64,000 nucleotides of DNA from Stenotrophomonas sp. SY1 (GTDB taxonomy: Bacteria; Pseudomonadota; Gammaproteobacteria; Xanthomonadales; Xanthomonadaceae). The notes beneath the pieces are model-generated. The model ran no database searches. It worked only from the letters and a program-made list of their open reading frames with translations, and was not told where the DNA came from. Shown in pieces: positions 1 to 9,402 of the stretch. The stretch covers positions 2,399,543-2,463,542 of the forward strand of contig NZ_JAJOYR010000001.1 in assembly GCF_021202945.1 (NCBI RefSeq), given 5' to 3'. Position numbers and translations under genes: made by a program. Each line of letters starts with the position of its first letter. Positions within the stretch are counted from its first letter, which is position 1.

Positions 1-340
1 CGCCGAAGATGGCGACCAGCACATTGGCGCCGGTCACCTCCTTCTTGCCCGAGGACTGCACGTGGTAGACCGCGCGCTGCAGCACCCGCTGGAAGCCCAG
101 CGTGGGCTGGGTGTCGCGGCCATCGTCCTCGGCCAACAGCGAGACCGAGGTGTTGATCGCCTTCTCCAGCTCGGCATGCAGCCGCTCCAGGTCGGCGCCA
201 CAGGCCTTCAGGACGGCTTGCGCGGAGGCGTTTTCAAGCAATGCCAACAGCAGATGTTCAACCGTCATGTATTCGTGACGGGCCTCGCGGGCGCGCTTGT
301 AGCACTGACCAATGGTCTGCTCGAGGTCTTTACTGAACAT
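1..340 (-). CDS. clpA: ATP-dependent Clp protease ATP-binding subunit ClpA, N-terminal part (gene runs off the window)
   Basis: Only the first 113 codons are present, because the gene continues beyond base 1. The reverse strand reads MFSKDLEQTI and then an EHLLLALLEN helix typical of the Clp_N repeat domain. ClpA is the AAA+ unfoldase that feeds ClpP, and this N-domain is where the adaptor ClpS docks. The ATG at 338-340 has GGAG about 9 bases upstream. clpS lies upstream on the same strand with a 265-bp gap, the usual clpS-clpA order of Gammaproteobacteria. The AAA modules are outside the window, so integrity of the whole gene cannot be judged. Confidence 0.93.
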   Translation of the reverse strand, partial: MFSKDLEQTIGQCYKRAREARHEYMTVEHLLLALLENASAQAVLKACGADLERLHAELEKAINTSVSLLAEDDGRDTQPTLGFQRVLQRAVYHVQSSGKKEVTGANVLVAIFG

Positions 341-605
341 GGGGCACTCCGATTCCGGTTGGAGACAATATGCGGCCTTGCTTCACGTTTTCCAGCACCC
401 TAGCGACGCCGATGTACACGCTGCGTCAGCAAAAACCAGCAAACCGGAGCCCTGTGAATCCTGCATTCAGCTTTGAAGGCCCGGCAGCACGTGCATCACA
501 GGACAAGGGCAGGACATTCAACGCCCCGGCGGGATACTGTTTCCCATACTGACAGCCTCGCCGGAGAGACCGCAAAGGCCTGCCCCATGGGCACAGCCAC
601 AGGGC

Positions 606-926
606 TCAGGCGCGCTCCATCGTGCACAGCAGCGGATGTTGATTCATCCGCGAGAACTCGTTGACCTGGGCCACCTTGGTCTCGGCCACCTCGCGGGAAT
701 ACACGCCGCAGACGCCGCGGCCGCGGGTATGGACGTGCAACATCACCTGGGTGGCCTGGTCCAGGTCCATCGAGAAGAAGCTCTGCAGCACGGTCACCAC
801 GAAATCCATCGGGGTGTAGTCGTCGTTGAGCAGCATTACCTGGTACTGCGGCGGCGGCGCGACTTCGGGCTTGCTGGGAGCGACCAGCAGGCCGTGATCG
901 TTCTCGTGTTGGGTCTTATGGGGCAT
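606..926 (-). CDS. clpS: ATP-dependent Clp protease adaptor ClpS
   Basis: This 106-residue protein carries the ClpS core: [17 protein letters not shown] at about residues 29-45, followed by [19 protein letters not shown]. ClpS binds the ClpA N-domain and delivers N-degron substrates. The NDD..PM segment forms the substrate pocket. The reading frame stays open upstream to an ATG at 966-968, but residues before MPHKTQ are unlike the family, and neither start has a Shine-Dalgarno sequence. The start at 926 sits six bases below a TATAAT, so the message may be leaderless. Confidence 0.94.
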   Translation of the reverse strand: MPHKTQHENDHGLLVAPSKPEVAPPPQYQVMLLNDDYTPMDFVVTVLQSFFSMDLDQATQVMLHVHTRGRGVCGVYSREVAETKVAQVNEFSRMNQHPLLCTMERA

Positions 927-932
927 CGGGCA

Positions 933-938
933 ATTATA
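933..938 (-). promoter_or_regulatory. Candidate -10 box (TATAAT) of clpS
   Basis: The reverse strand has a perfect TATAAT separated from the clpS ATG by six bases. No convincing -35 box is seen 16-18 bases further up. If used, transcription would start at or next to the A of the start codon, giving a leaderless message. Confidence 0.45.
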
Positions 939-1032
939 ACGGCTCCGTGCCGATGGGCTTGCCGCCATTGGACGTCAGACCCCCTGGCCCCGCACAATTT
1001 GCAGGTAAACCAAACCAATAGATGGGGATTGC

Positions 1033-1509
1033 ATGAAGAAGTTCGCAGCAGGGATCGTCGCGGCCAGCCTGATGGGCGTAGTGATGGGGAGCGCCGTGGC
1101 CGCTGAACCGGACCGGGCTACCGGCCGCCTGCTTGATACGCTGGAATACAAGTACGAGATCGACGAGGACGGTGATTACCGCCTGGTTTTCGATATGGAT
1201 AACGAGCGCACCCAGCTGGTGTTCGTACGCTCCAATGTGGAGACCTACGGCAGCAATCATGTGCGTGAGATCTGGTCGCCGGGCTACAAGTCCGCCAGCC
1301 CGCAGTTCCCGGCGCAGGTTGCCAACCGCCTGCTGGAAGATTCCAACGACGCCAAGCTCGGCAGCTGGGTCAAGCAGGGCGACCTGGCCATGTTCGTGGT
1401 CAAGATCGATGCCGATGCCAGCGCCGATGTGCTGTCCGACGCCATCGATGCGGCCGCCAAGAGCGCCGATGAGATCGAACTGGAACTGACGTCCAAGGAC
1501 GAGTACTGA
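1033..1509 (+). CDS. Secreted small protein, possibly YbjN-like
   Basis: The 158-residue product begins with a clear signal peptide: KK, then a hydrophobic run, then AVAAEP with probable cleavage near residue 24. The mature part is acidic, with YRLVFDMDNERTQLVFV at about residues 56-72 and an acidic tail. The strand pattern recalls YbjN/type III chaperone-like domains, but I cannot confirm that family. The start has GGGGA about 7 bases upstream. It is divergent from clpS and 2 bases from the Nudix gene, so it probably heads the nudix-mnmA-hflD operon. Function unknown. Confidence 0.8.
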   Translation: MKKFAAGIVAASLMGVVMGSAVAAEPDRATGRLLDTLEYKYEIDEDGDYRLVFDMDNERTQLVFVRSNVETYGSNHVREIWSPGYKSASPQFPAQVANRLLEDSNDAKLGSWVKQGDLAMFVVKIDADASADVLSDAIDAAAKSADEIELELTSKDEY

Positions 1510-1511
1510 GC

Positions 1512-1973
1512 GTGAACACCCCGCAGACCCAGCGCTGGGCGCCACACGTCACCGTGGCCACCGTGGTGTCCCGCGCCGGGCAACTGCTGTTGGTGGAAGA
1601 AGACAAGGAAGGCCGGCGGGTGCTGAACCAGCCGGCCGGCCATCTGGAGCCGGGCGAAAGCCTGCTTGAAGCGGCCGTGCGCGAGACCCGTGAGGAAACC
1701 GGTTGGGACGTGCGCCTGACCGGTTTCATCGGTACATACCAGTGGAGCGCGCCCGATGGCTCGCCGTTCCTGCGCTTCGCCTTTGCCGCCGAACCGGTCA
1801 ACCACCATCCGCAGCAGCCGCTGGATGAGGGCATCGTGCAGGCGTTGTGGCTGTCACCGACCGCGCTGCAGGCCGATATGGCGCGGCTGCGCAGCCCGCT
1901 GGTCTGGCAGACCGTTTCCGACTGGCTTGCCGGCCAGCGTTTTCCGTTGTCGATGGTGAGGCAGGTGCAGTGA
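1512..1973 (+). CDS. Nudix hydrolase, NudJ-like
   Basis: A 153-residue protein with a complete Nudix box at residues 43-65: G43, E49, R57-E58, E61-E62 and G64 follow the GX5EX7REUXEEXGU pattern, so the metal-binding and catalytic residues are intact. Nudix enzymes cleave nucleoside diphosphates linked to another group. The place directly before mnmA matches the phosphatase NudJ of other Gammaproteobacteria, which acts on pyrophosphate-bearing substrates. The start is a GTG two bases after the previous stop; the stop overlaps the mnmA start. Confidence 0.88.
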   Translation: MNTPQTQRWAPHVTVATVVSRAGQLLLVEEDKEGRRVLNQPAGHLEPGESLLEAAVRETREETGWDVRLTGFIGTYQWSAPDGSPFLRFAFAAEPVNHHPQQPLDEGIVQALWLSPTALQADMARLRSPLVWQTVSDWLAGQRFPLSMVRQVQ

Positions 1974-3091
1974 GCAAGCCCGGAGTTGTCGTTGGTGTTT
2001 CCGGTGGCGTGGATTCTTCCGTTGCCGCCCTCACCCTGGTGCAGCAGGGCCATGACGTGGCCGGGCTGTTCATGCAGAACTGGGCCGACGACGGCAGCGG
2101 CCATTGCCGTGCCGAGGATGACCGCCGCGATGCGGTGGCCGTCTGCGGGCGGCTGGGCATCCCCTTCCATTTCCGTGATTTCTCCAACGAGTACTGGCAG
2201 GGCGTTTTCGAACATTTCCTGGCCGAATACGCGGCCGGCCGCACGCCCAACCCGGACGTGTTGTGCAACCGCGAGGTCAAGTTCAAGCACTTCCTCGACG
2301 CGGCCCGCGAACTGGGCGCCGAGCGCATCGCCACTGGCCACTACGCCCAGGTGGTTGAGTCCAGTGGCCGTTGGCGCCTGCTGCGCGGTGCCGACCGCGG
2401 CAAGGACCAGAGTTACTTCCTGCACCAGTTGGGCCAGGCCCAACTGGCGGCCACTTTGTTCCCGATCGGGCACATGGAAAAGAGCGACCTGAGGCGCATC
2501 GCCCGCGAGGCCGCCCTGCCCACTCACGCCAAGAAGGATTCCACCGGCATCTGCTTCATTGGCGAGCGGGATTTCCGTGAATTCCTCGGCCAGTACCTGC
2601 CGGCCCGCGAGGGCGAGATCCACGACCCGGACGGCCAGGTCATTGCCCGGCACCCCGGCGTTTTCTATTTCACACTGGGCCAACGCGAAGGCCTGAACAT
2701 CGGTGGTGTGCGTGGCCGCCCTGCCGCGCCGTGGTTCGTGGTCGGCAAGGACGTGGCACGCAACATCCTGTACGTTGACCAGGGCCATGACAGCCCCTGG
2801 CTGCAATCGAACTGGCTGCGCAGCGAGGCCATGCACTGGATTGCCGGGGCGCCGCCAGCCGCACGTTTCGATTGCACCGCACAGACCCGCTACCGCCAGC
2901 CCGATGAACCCTGCACCGTGCAGGTACGCGAGGATGGCACGCTGGATGTGCATTTTGCCCGGCCGCAACGGGCGGTAACCCCCGGCCAGTCGCTGGTTCT
3001 GTACGACGGCCCCGAATGCCTGGGTGGCGCGGTGATCGCCGCCACCGACGCCCCCTTGGAGCGCCGGCTTGGCGCCCCCGTTTCCCCTTGA
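1970..3091 (+). CDS. mnmA: tRNA-specific 2-thiouridylase MnmA
   Basis: A 373-residue enzyme that thiolates U34 of the Lys, Glu and Gln tRNAs using ATP and a sulfur relay. The PP-loop GVSGGVDSS lies at residues 9-17. The catalytic cysteine pair is C99 (in DVLCNRE) and C195 (in STGICFIG). The start is a GTG overlapping the TGA of the Nudix gene, with GAGG about 10 bases upstream. The frame stays open further upstream, but those 41 residues do not look like the family. Length and motifs are those of a normal, active enzyme. Confidence 0.96.
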   Translation: MSKPGVVVGVSGGVDSSVAALTLVQQGHDVAGLFMQNWADDGSGHCRAEDDRRDAVAVCGRLGIPFHFRDFSNEYWQGVFEHFLAEYAAGRTPNPDVLCNREVKFKHFLDAARELGAERIATGHYAQVVESSGRWRLLRGADRGKDQSYFLHQLGQAQLAATLFPIGHMEKSDLRRIAREAALPTHAKKDSTGICFIGERDFREFLGQYLPAREGEIHDPDGQVIARHPGVFYFTLGQREGLNIGGVRGRPAAPWFVVGKDVARNILYVDQGHDSPWLQSNWLRSEAMHWIAGAPPAARFDCTAQTRYRQPDEPCTVQVREDGTLDVHFARPQRAVTPGQSLVLYDGPECLGGAVIAATDAPLERRLGAPVSP

Positions 3092-3100
3092 GAGGTAACC

Positions 3101-3715
3101 ATGAGTTTTTCCATCGATGACCGCGTACTTGCCCTTGCCGGCATTGCCCAGGCGCTGCAGCAGGTGCGTCGTATCGCCGAAACCGGCCATTCGGAGAACG
3201 CCATCGTGCGGACCGCAATGGACAGCGTGATGCGCATCGACGCGGCCTCCCCGGCCGCCGTGTACGGCAGCACCACGCAGCTGGAACCGGGCCTGCGGCT
3301 GGTGCGCGACTACTTCCGCAACCAGGGCAAGGACGACCTGCTGCCGCGCCTGACCCTGTCGGTGATGCAGCTCGAGCGCCGCTTCGTGCGTGAAGACGCC
3401 ACCGTGGACAAGGTGACGGCCGGCGTCGCACGAGCCGCCCGCCAGGCACAGGAGCTGGGCGACAGCAGCCACCCGGATGTACTGGCGGCAATGGGCAGCC
3501 TGTACGCGGACACCATCAGCCAGCTCAAGCCGCGCATCATGGTGCAGGGCAACCCGCATTATCTGGGCCAGGCGGCGGTGGTATCTGAGATCCGCGCACT
3601 GTTGCTCGCCGCGGTCCGTTCGGCTGTGTTGTGGCGGCAGCTGGGCGGCACCTACTGGGACTTCCTGTTCTCGCGCAAGACCATGGTCGAAGCCATCGAG
3701 CGCCAGCTGCGCTGA
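3101..3715 (+). CDS. hflD: High frequency lysogenization protein HflD homologue
   Basis: A 204-residue, mostly helical protein matching HflD in length and in its place right after mnmA, as in E. coli. [20 protein letters not shown] and [20 protein letters not shown] look like HflD, a membrane-associated factor that binds phage lambda CII and affects lysogenization. Its everyday role is not settled. GAGAGG precedes the ATG by about 5 bases. It is the last gene of the mnmA operon; 9 bases separate them. Confidence 0.88.
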   Translation: MSFSIDDRVLALAGIAQALQQVRRIAETGHSENAIVRTAMDSVMRIDAASPAAVYGSTTQLEPGLRLVRDYFRNQGKDDLLPRLTLSVMQLERRFVREDATVDKVTAGVARAARQAQELGDSSHPDVLAAMGSLYADTISQLKPRIMVQGNPHYLGQAAVVSEIRALLLAAVRSAVLWRQLGGTYWDFLFSRKTMVEAIERQLR

Positions 3716-4003
3716 GTTCAGCCGACCTGGAAGCGCCGCCGCAGGGTCTGCAACTGCGGGCTGGTTGACGGCGGCGGCCACGGATCTTCTTCAGACGTGA
3801 GCGTTCCCGGGGAGGCGACGCTCACCCGGGGAATGAATGGTCGAACCGGCATACCTGCAATTGCAGGCATTTTCCTGACAGGAACCTTTATCGGCCTCGC
3901 AACTCGCATCGTTCCCGCACGGCCTGACCAACATCCGGCCCTTGCCGGAATTGGCAACCGGACCAGTCACCGGGACGAACATAGGACAGTGCCCAGCCAA
4001 GGC
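3716..4003. other. Intergenic region between hflD and the chemoreceptor gene
   Basis: No gene I can support lies here. A short reverse frame ends three bases after hflD, but it lacks a credible start or family resemblance. A 12-bp palindrome CTGCAATTGCAG occurs near 3856. The right end leads into the sigma-28 promoter of the next gene. Confidence 0.5.
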
Positions 4004-4030
4004 TAAAGACAACTTGGCTGCGGCCGATAC
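4004..4030 (+). promoter_or_regulatory. Sigma-28 (FliA) promoter of the chemoreceptor gene
   Basis: TAAA (4004-4007), 15 bases, then GCCGATAC (4023-4030) matches the FliA consensus TAAA-N15-GCCGATAA at all but the last base. The start codon lies 29 bases after the -10 box. Confidence 0.85.
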
Positions 4031-4058
4031 TGCAATCGTGACTCTCCCGAGAACGTCC

Positions 4059-5249
4059 ATGTATTCACGTATTGCTATCCGCCTGGCTGCACCGCTGGCC
4101 CTGACCTTCCTGCTGCCACTGGCAGCTGCCCTGTCCTGGCCCTCCGCCGCGGTGTGGGCAATCCTGACCACGCTGGTGTTGAGCTGGCTCGTGTTTGCCT
4201 GGTGGAGCGTCAATTCGCAGGCACAACGCTCGCCCGAACACGCCAAGGTACTCAAGGAGCAGGACCAGTTGCTCAACGAGCTGCGCAGCTTCGTCGGCAA
4301 TGAAATCGATGGTTCGCGCAGCGAGATCGAACGCGCCCGTGAACTGATCCGCCAGGCCGTGGCCGGCCTGGGCGGCAGCTTCGACGCGATGAACCGCAAG
4401 TCGCGCCAGCAAAGCCAGGCTCTGGCCCGCATCATCGACCGCGCCGGCGAAGACGGCAGTTCGGGATTGGACGTGGCCCGTTTTGCCCAACACGCCAGCC
4501 ACCAGATGGAACAGCTGGTCGAAGCGCTGGAACAGGTCAGCGGCCAGAGCAACACCACGGTGCAGCACATCGACCAGATGGCGCAGCACCTGGACGGCAT
4601 CTTCGCCCTGCTCGAAGACGTCAAATCCATCGCTGACCAGACCAACCTGCTGGCGCTCAACGCGGCCATCGAAGCAGCTCGCGCAGGCGAAGCCGGCCGT
4701 GGCTTTGCGGTGGTCGCCGACGAAGTGCGCAACCTCTCCGAGCGTTCGACCACGTTCAACGAACAGATCCGCAAGCTGGCGCACAGCTCCAAGGACGCCA
4801 TTGCCAAGGTGCGCGAGACCGTATCGCACATGGCCTCGCGCGACATGGACCGCTCCCGCGACGCGCGCCAGGAAGCAGCGGCGATGCTGGAGAACGTTGC
4901 GGCAATCAACAATTCGCTCGGCGATGGCATGCGCGAGATTTCCGAATGCGGCCGTTCCATCGATGGCAGCGTTGCCGAAGCCGTGCGCGCCCTGCAGTTC
5001 GAGGACATCGCCACCCAGGCACTGGGCGGCGTGCATACCCACCTGGATCGACTCGGCGCGATCAACCGCGAAGCGGTTGCGCTGCAGGAACTGCTGCATC
5101 GCAATGGCGGCGTGTTCGACGGCGAGCTGGTCACCGCACTGCAACGCACCGGCAGCCGTCTGCGCGAGATGCGCAACGAGTGGGAACGTCCGCCGCACAA
5201 GCCGGTCACCCAGCAGAGCATGGGTGCCGGCACGGTGGAGCTGTTCTGA
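4059..5249 (+). CDS. Methyl-accepting chemotaxis protein without a periplasmic sensor domain
   Basis: The 396-residue product has two adjacent hydrophobic segments at about residues 10-27 and 31-49, with only a few residues between them, so there is no periplasmic ligand domain. The rest is coiled coil with the conserved signalling tip at about 186-230 ([19 protein letters not shown], then [14 protein letters not shown]). The tip binds CheA and CheW. The start at 4059 is chosen because a FliA promoter lies at 4004-4030; the frame is open further upstream, but an earlier start would fall in or before that promoter. It is a stand-alone unit with a terminator behind it. The stimulus is not evident; it may sense a membrane or cytoplasmic cue. 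Confidence 0.92.
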   Translation: MYSRIAIRLAAPLALTFLLPLAAALSWPSAAVWAILTTLVLSWLVFAWWSVNSQAQRSPEHAKVLKEQDQLLNELRSFVGNEIDGSRSEIERARELIRQAVAGLGGSFDAMNRKSRQQSQALARIIDRAGEDGSSGLDVARFAQHASHQMEQLVEALEQVSGQSNTTVQHIDQMAQHLDGIFALLEDVKSIADQTNLLALNAAIEAARAGEAGRGFAVVADEVRNLSERSTTFNEQIRKLAHSSKDAIAKVRETVSHMASRDMDRSRDARQEAAAMLENVAAINNSLGDGMREISECGRSIDGSVAEAVRALQFEDIATQALGGVHTHLDRLGAINREAVALQELLHRNGGVFDGELVTALQRTGSRLREMRNEWERPPHKPVTQQSMGAGTVELF

Positions 5250-5273
5250 GCTTCGTCGTGATCGAAGGCCTTC

Positions 5274-5300
5274 AAGCCCCGGCCCATGGCCGGGGCTTTT
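5274..5300 (+). terminator. Intrinsic terminator after the chemoreceptor gene
   Basis: An 11-bp perfect stem (AAGCCCCGGCC with its complement), a 3-base loop and four T residues, 24 bases after the stop codon. Confidence 0.88.
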
Positions 5301-5319
5301 CCGTGCCCGGACCTGTCGA

Positions 5320-5511
5320 ATGAGCACCACGTCCAAACCCGTTGCGGCATCACAACACAGCAGCATGGCCATCAGCCCACGCATGCAACAGCTGTCGTTG
5401 CTTGAACTCAGCGCACAACAGGAACTGGCGAAGCTGCGCGTGATCGATGACGCCCCGGCACCTGAGAGCAACTGGCTTGAAGCCTGCATCGACTGGGATC
5501 TATTGAAGTAG
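5320..5511 (+). CDS. Possible small protein of 63 residues, unknown function
   Basis: An ATG frame of 63 codons follows the terminator and ends in a TAG just before the REP array. Third positions are mostly G or C, as in real genes here, and the product ends NWLEACIDWDLLK. No Shine-Dalgarno sequence or promoter is seen and no family is recognised. It is also contained in a longer shadow frame of the chemoreceptor gene, so chance is possible. Confidence 0.4.
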   Translation: MSTTSKPVAASQHSSMAISPRMQQLSLLELSAQQELAKLRVIDDAPAPESNWLEACIDWDLLK

Positions 5512-5611
5512 CGCCGCGGCGAGAACGCGCATGCGATGCAGACGCGATGGCTGATGTGTGGGCCGGAAACACATCACGACCCACGCGAGCGTCCGTATTT
5601 TGTCGCAATCA

Positions 5612-6420
5612 CAGGAGCGGCTTCAGCCGCGAAGCTGGCGGTGTTGGAGGCCTTCGTGGAAAGCAGCTTTGGCGGTGCCCGGTGGTGAACGTGCTTCGGA
5701 GAGCTCACCGATTTCGCGGCTGACGCCGCTCCTACAACGACGCCAGCGATGTGTCAGGATCCCTGAAGACTTGGCGCCCTGACTGGTGACACTGCGGTTG
5801 CATCCCAACCTACGACGCGCCTTCATGGTGCCGCTGTTGTAGGAGCGGCGTCAGCCGCGAAGCTGGCGGTGTTGGAGGCCTTCGTGGAAAGCAGCTTCGG
5901 CGATGCACAGTGGTGAACGTGCTTCGGAGAGCTCATCGGTTTCGCGGCTGACGCCGCTCCTACAACGGCGCCGGCGATGTGTCAGGATCCCTGAAGGCCT
6001 GGCGCCCTGGCTGGTGACACTTCGGCTTCATCCCGACCTACGACGCACCTTCATCGTGCCGCTGTTGTAGGAGCGGCTTTAGCCGCGAAGCTGGCGGTGT
6101 TGGAGACCTTCGTGGAAAGCAGCTTTGGCGGGGCACGGTGGTGAACGTGCTTCGGAGAGCTCATCGGTTTCGCGACTGACACCGCTCCTACAACGACGCC
6201 AGCGATGTGTCAGGATCCCTGAAGACTTGGCGCCCTGGCTGGTGACACTGCGGTTGCATCCCGACCTACGACGCACCTTCATCGTGCCGCTGTTGTAGGA
6301 GCGGCGTCAGCCGCGAAGCTGGCGGTGTTGGAGGCCTTCGTGGCGAACAGCTTCGATGAAGCACGGTGGTGAACGTGCGCCGGAAAGCTCACCGGTTTCG
6401 CGGCTGAAGCCGCTCCTACG
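5612..6420. repeat. Tandem array of four REP inverted pairs with a 228-bp period
   Basis: Left REPs (GTAGGAGCGGC...GCCGCGAAGC) begin with equivalent bases at 5612, 5840, 6068 and 6296, each exactly 228 apart. Right REPs in inverse orientation (TTTCGCGGC...GCCGCTCCTAC) start at 5712, 5940, 6168 and 6396, again 228 apart. The intervening about 75-bp and about 104-bp segments are also near-identical between copies, so whole units were duplicated in tandem. The array fills 5512-6495 almost completely. Copy 3 has base changes in its right REP. Short reverse frames inside it repeat with the unit and are not genes. Confidence 0.95.
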
Positions 6421-6495
6421 AGGAGCAGGAATCTCGGGATGCGGCTTTCAGGTCGATCAACCCGAAAGCGGCGGCGCGCTGCTCGGACGAAACGA

Positions 6496-9279
6496 TCAGA
6501 GCGCGGCGCTGATCTGAGTGGGGATGACCATGGACGGGATGCTGGGAGCTTCCATCAGCCGGTGACGCAGCCACTGCACCATCTCGCGCGGGCGCAGTGG
6601 CTGTGAGAACAGGTAGCCCTGCAGCTCGTCACAACCCTGCCGTTGCAGCATCGCAGCCTCTGCAGCGGTTTCCACGCCTTCGGCAACCACACGCATGCCC
6701 AGGGCGTGACCCAGCTGCACGATCGCCTGGGTGACTTCGGCAGTTCCGGCGTCATGCAACATGCCCTGGACGAAACTGCGATCGATCTTCAAGCGCTGCA
6801 CCGGAAACCGGTTGAGGTAGTGAAGGTTGGAGAAGCCGGTACCGAAGTCGTCCACCGCCAACGGCACGCCATGCCGTTCGAACACGTCGAAGCACTGCCG
6901 CAGCGCATCGGTGTCACGGATCAATGCCGACTCGGTCAGTTCAAGCTCAAGTCGTGACGGCGACCAACCATATCGATTGCAGATGGCGACAACGCGCTCG
7001 GCAAAACCCCGCTCCCGGAGTTGCAGTGCCGAAACATTCACCGCGATGCGGTCGAACTGCAATCCGCCCTGCTGCCATGCAACCGCCTGCCGGCACGCCT
7101 CCTCCAGCACCCAGTCACCAATGCGGATGATCTCCCCGCACTTTTCAGCGACCGGGATGAATTCGCCCGGGCTGCAAGGACCGAGCCTGTCGCTGTTCCA
7201 GCGCAGCAGCGCTTCGATCGAAGGCAATTGCCCGCCATGCGCGTGCACCAGTGGCTGGTAGACCAAGCTGAACTCGTCGCGCTCCACGGCACCGCCCAGC
7301 GCATGTTCGATCTCCAGCCGCCGTTGCGTGCGCGCCAGCGCATCCTGGCTGTAGTACTGGTACGTGTTGCGCCCGGCCTCCTTGGCCGCATGCATCGCCG
7401 CATCGGCGGCGCGCAACAGGCTGTCAAATTCGGTGTGGGTGTCATCCAGCAACGCGATACCCACGCTGGCGCCCACCTTGAGGGTGACGTCTTCGCGGTA
7501 CAGCGGCTCGGCCAGCGAGGCGATCAACTTGCGTGCCACGTGCCCTGCGTCTTCGGCCTCGGCCAGGTTGCGCAGGATGACCACGAACTCATCGCCGTTG
7601 AAACGTCCGAACAGGTCGGCGTTGCGCAGGTTCTGGTGCAGCCGCGAGGCGGCCGACTTCAGCAGGATGTCGCCGCAGGCGTGACCAAAGGTGTCATTGA
7701 TGGCCTTGAAACCATCCAGGTCGATGAACAGCATTGCGAGGATTGCGCCACGCTCGCGCGCCTCGATGATCGCTTCCGACGCCTGCTCGCGCAGCAGCAT
7801 GCGGTTGGGCAAGCCGGTGAGCAGGTCGTAATGGGCAAGCAGTTCAAGCCGTTCGTCGGCCTCACGCTCGCGGGTGATGTCACGAAACAGCACCACATGG
7901 CGTTCCGGAAGCCCTTCGCGGGTGTCCAGTTCAATCAACACCTGCACCCATACGCGCTGCCCGGAAGGGCGATAGAAGCACAGGTCCAGCTGTTCGGGCA
8001 GCCCGCCATCGGCGATGCGCGCCAATGCCGCCTCGAAGCTGTCACGCGAGTCCGGCGTGTACAGTGCCAGCGCCTGGTCCAGCGTGAGCGGCGCCTTGCG
8101 CAGGCCATGGATGCGATAGCACTCCTCGGTCCACTGCATCAGCCGGGTATCGACTTCGATTTCGCAACCACCGATGCGGCCCAACGCGGAAACCCGATTG
8201 AGTAGTTCCGTGCGCCAACGAATCAGGGCATCGGTCCGACGCTGGCCACTGATGTCCTGCGCCTGGCCGATCACCCGCCGCAACCTGCCGGCGCTGTCGC
8301 ATTCGGGCTCAAGCCATATCTGCAATTGTTGCTGAAGGGCGCCCTGCCCCCAGCTCAGCTCGAAGGCAGCCGGTTGCGGATCGTCAAGCAGGCGTCGCCA
8401 GATGCTCAGCAGCTGACGACGTGCGTCGCCGGCCAGCAGTCGCAACCAGCGCCAGTCCGTTGGCAAGGCGCTGCCGTCCCAACCGATCGCCGCCGCGAAC
8501 TCGGCCGACCAATGCATGCGCCGCTGCGTGCAATCCCAGGCCCAGTCGCCCATGCCGGCAACCTGTTGCGCGCGGCGCAACAGCGCCTGTTGTGAATGCA
8601 GCTCCTGTTCCAGCGACTTCAACCACTGCATGTCGGTACTGGTTCCCACCAGACGCAGTGGCTGGCCGTCAGCGCTGCGGCTGACCACGCAGCCCCGATC
8701 CAGCACCCACCGCCAATGGCCCAGCGCATCACGCAGCCGGAACTGGCAGCAGTATGGCGTCTTCGGCTCGCGCAGGTGGGTGGCGATGGCCTGCCGCAGC
8801 CGGGATTGATCGTCCGGGTGAACCTGGTCCAGCAGGCCCTGGCTGCCTGTCGCCGACGAAGTCGTATCAAGCCGATTCCGGGTCAGGATGTCGGCCACCA
8901 CATCCCATTCCCAGGTGTCATGGCCAGCGGCCTGCGATGCCTCTACAACGAGCGCGTCCCGGTCCCGGGCAAGGCTGGCAATGGTGAAAAGATAACCAAG
9001 CACGTCGCCCGACGGCTGCTGGATCGCACTGAGCCAACCGTCCAGGCGCTGGCCTTGGCCGGGCAAGGGGCAGTTCACCGGACCCTGCTGCTGGGCCAGG
9101 CGGCACATGCCCTCCAGTTGTGCGTGATAACGCGACAGGCGACCCGGCAACCCCAGTTCCCGGGCCGTCGCGTTGACTGCCAAAGGCAGGCCCGCCGTAT
9201 CCAGCAGCACAACGGCTGCGTTCAACGGGTGGCGGAGCAGGCTTGCAATTACGCCGCGGTCCACGCGCTCTATCTCCAT
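6496..9279 (-). CDS. PAS-GGDEF-EAL cyclic di-GMP protein, probable phosphodiesterase
   Basis: A 927-residue cytoplasmic protein. Several PAS-like segments fill about residues 1-475 (for example WEWDVV, WRWVLDRG, RVWVQVLIELD). A GGDEF domain follows at about 480-640 with NGDEF in place of GGDEF at about residue 560. The EAL domain (about 660-910) keeps EALLRW, ELTESAL, DDFGTG, LKIDRSF and AEGVE, so the phosphodiesterase site looks complete. The cyclase is probably weak or only binds GTP. The start is ATG 9279; a TTG three codons upstream is an alternative, and neither has a clear ribosome site. It is divergent from the kinase gene at 9403. Its signal is unknown; the stacked PAS domains suggest redox, light or small-molecule cues. 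Confidence 0.88.
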   Translation of the reverse strand: MEIERVDRGVIASLLRHPLNAAVVLLDTAGLPLAVNATARELGLPGRLSRYHAQLEGMCRLAQQQGPVNCPLPGQGQRLDGWLSAIQQPSGDVLGYLFTIASLARDRDALVVEASQAAGHDTWEWDVVADILTRNRLDTTSSATGSQGLLDQVHPDDQSRLRQAIATHLREPKTPYCCQFRLRDALGHWRWVLDRGCVVSRSADGQPLRLVGTSTDMQWLKSLEQELHSQQALLRRAQQVAGMGDWAWDCTQRRMHWSAEFAAAIGWDGSALPTDWRWLRLLAGDARRQLLSIWRRLLDDPQPAAFELSWGQGALQQQLQIWLEPECDSAGRLRRVIGQAQDISGQRRTDALIRWRTELLNRVSALGRIGGCEIEVDTRLMQWTEECYRIHGLRKAPLTLDQALALYTPDSRDSFEAALARIADGGLPEQLDLCFYRPSGQRVWVQVLIELDTREGLPERHVVLFRDITREREADERLELLAHYDLLTGLPNRMLLREQASEAIIEARERGAILAMLFIDLDGFKAINDTFGHACGDILLKSAASRLHQNLRNADLFGRFNGDEFVVILRNLAEAEDAGHVARKLIASLAEPLYREDVTLKVGASVGIALLDDTHTEFDSLLRAADAAMHAAKEAGRNTYQYYSQDALARTQRRLEIEHALGGAVERDEFSLVYQPLVHAHGGQLPSIEALLRWNSDRLGPCSPGEFIPVAEKCGEIIRIGDWVLEEACRQAVAWQQGGLQFDRIAVNVSALQLRERGFAERVVAICNRYGWSPSRLELELTESALIRDTDALRQCFDVFERHGVPLAVDDFGTGFSNLHYLNRFPVQRLKIDRSFVQGMLHDAGTAEVTQAIVQLGHALGMRVVAEGVETAAEAAMLQRQGCDELQGYLFSQPLRPREMVQWLRHRLMEAPSIPSMVIPTQISAAL

Positions 9280-9402
9280 GCCCGGCAATCCGGGGACCTA
9301 ACCGATAACGGCAACATCCCGGCAGAATTGAGCATTACGTCGTGCGGGCCGGCTGCGAGCCGTTAAGATGGCGCGTCGTTGCCTCGAAACTCCTTTGCCT
9401 TC

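Noticed and set aside
1400..3781. Reverse-strand open frame of 793 codons opposite the Nudix-mnmA-hflD genes
   Set aside because: Shadow frame caused by high GC; it has no family motif, and the opposite strand carries genes with intact motifs and starts.
3718..3957. Reverse frame of 79 codons ending three bases after hflD
   Set aside because: The last 25 codons look gene-like, but the start region does not; no ribosome site or family. Could be a gene remnant.
5623..6282. Two similar reverse frames of 67 codons (5623-5826 and 6079-6282)
   Set aside because: Their likeness is due to the 228-bp repeat unit; no start signal or independent conservation.
5612..6420. The array as a CRISPR
   Set aside because: Repeats are palindromic pairs with conserved, not unique, spacers and a 228-bp period; no cas genes.
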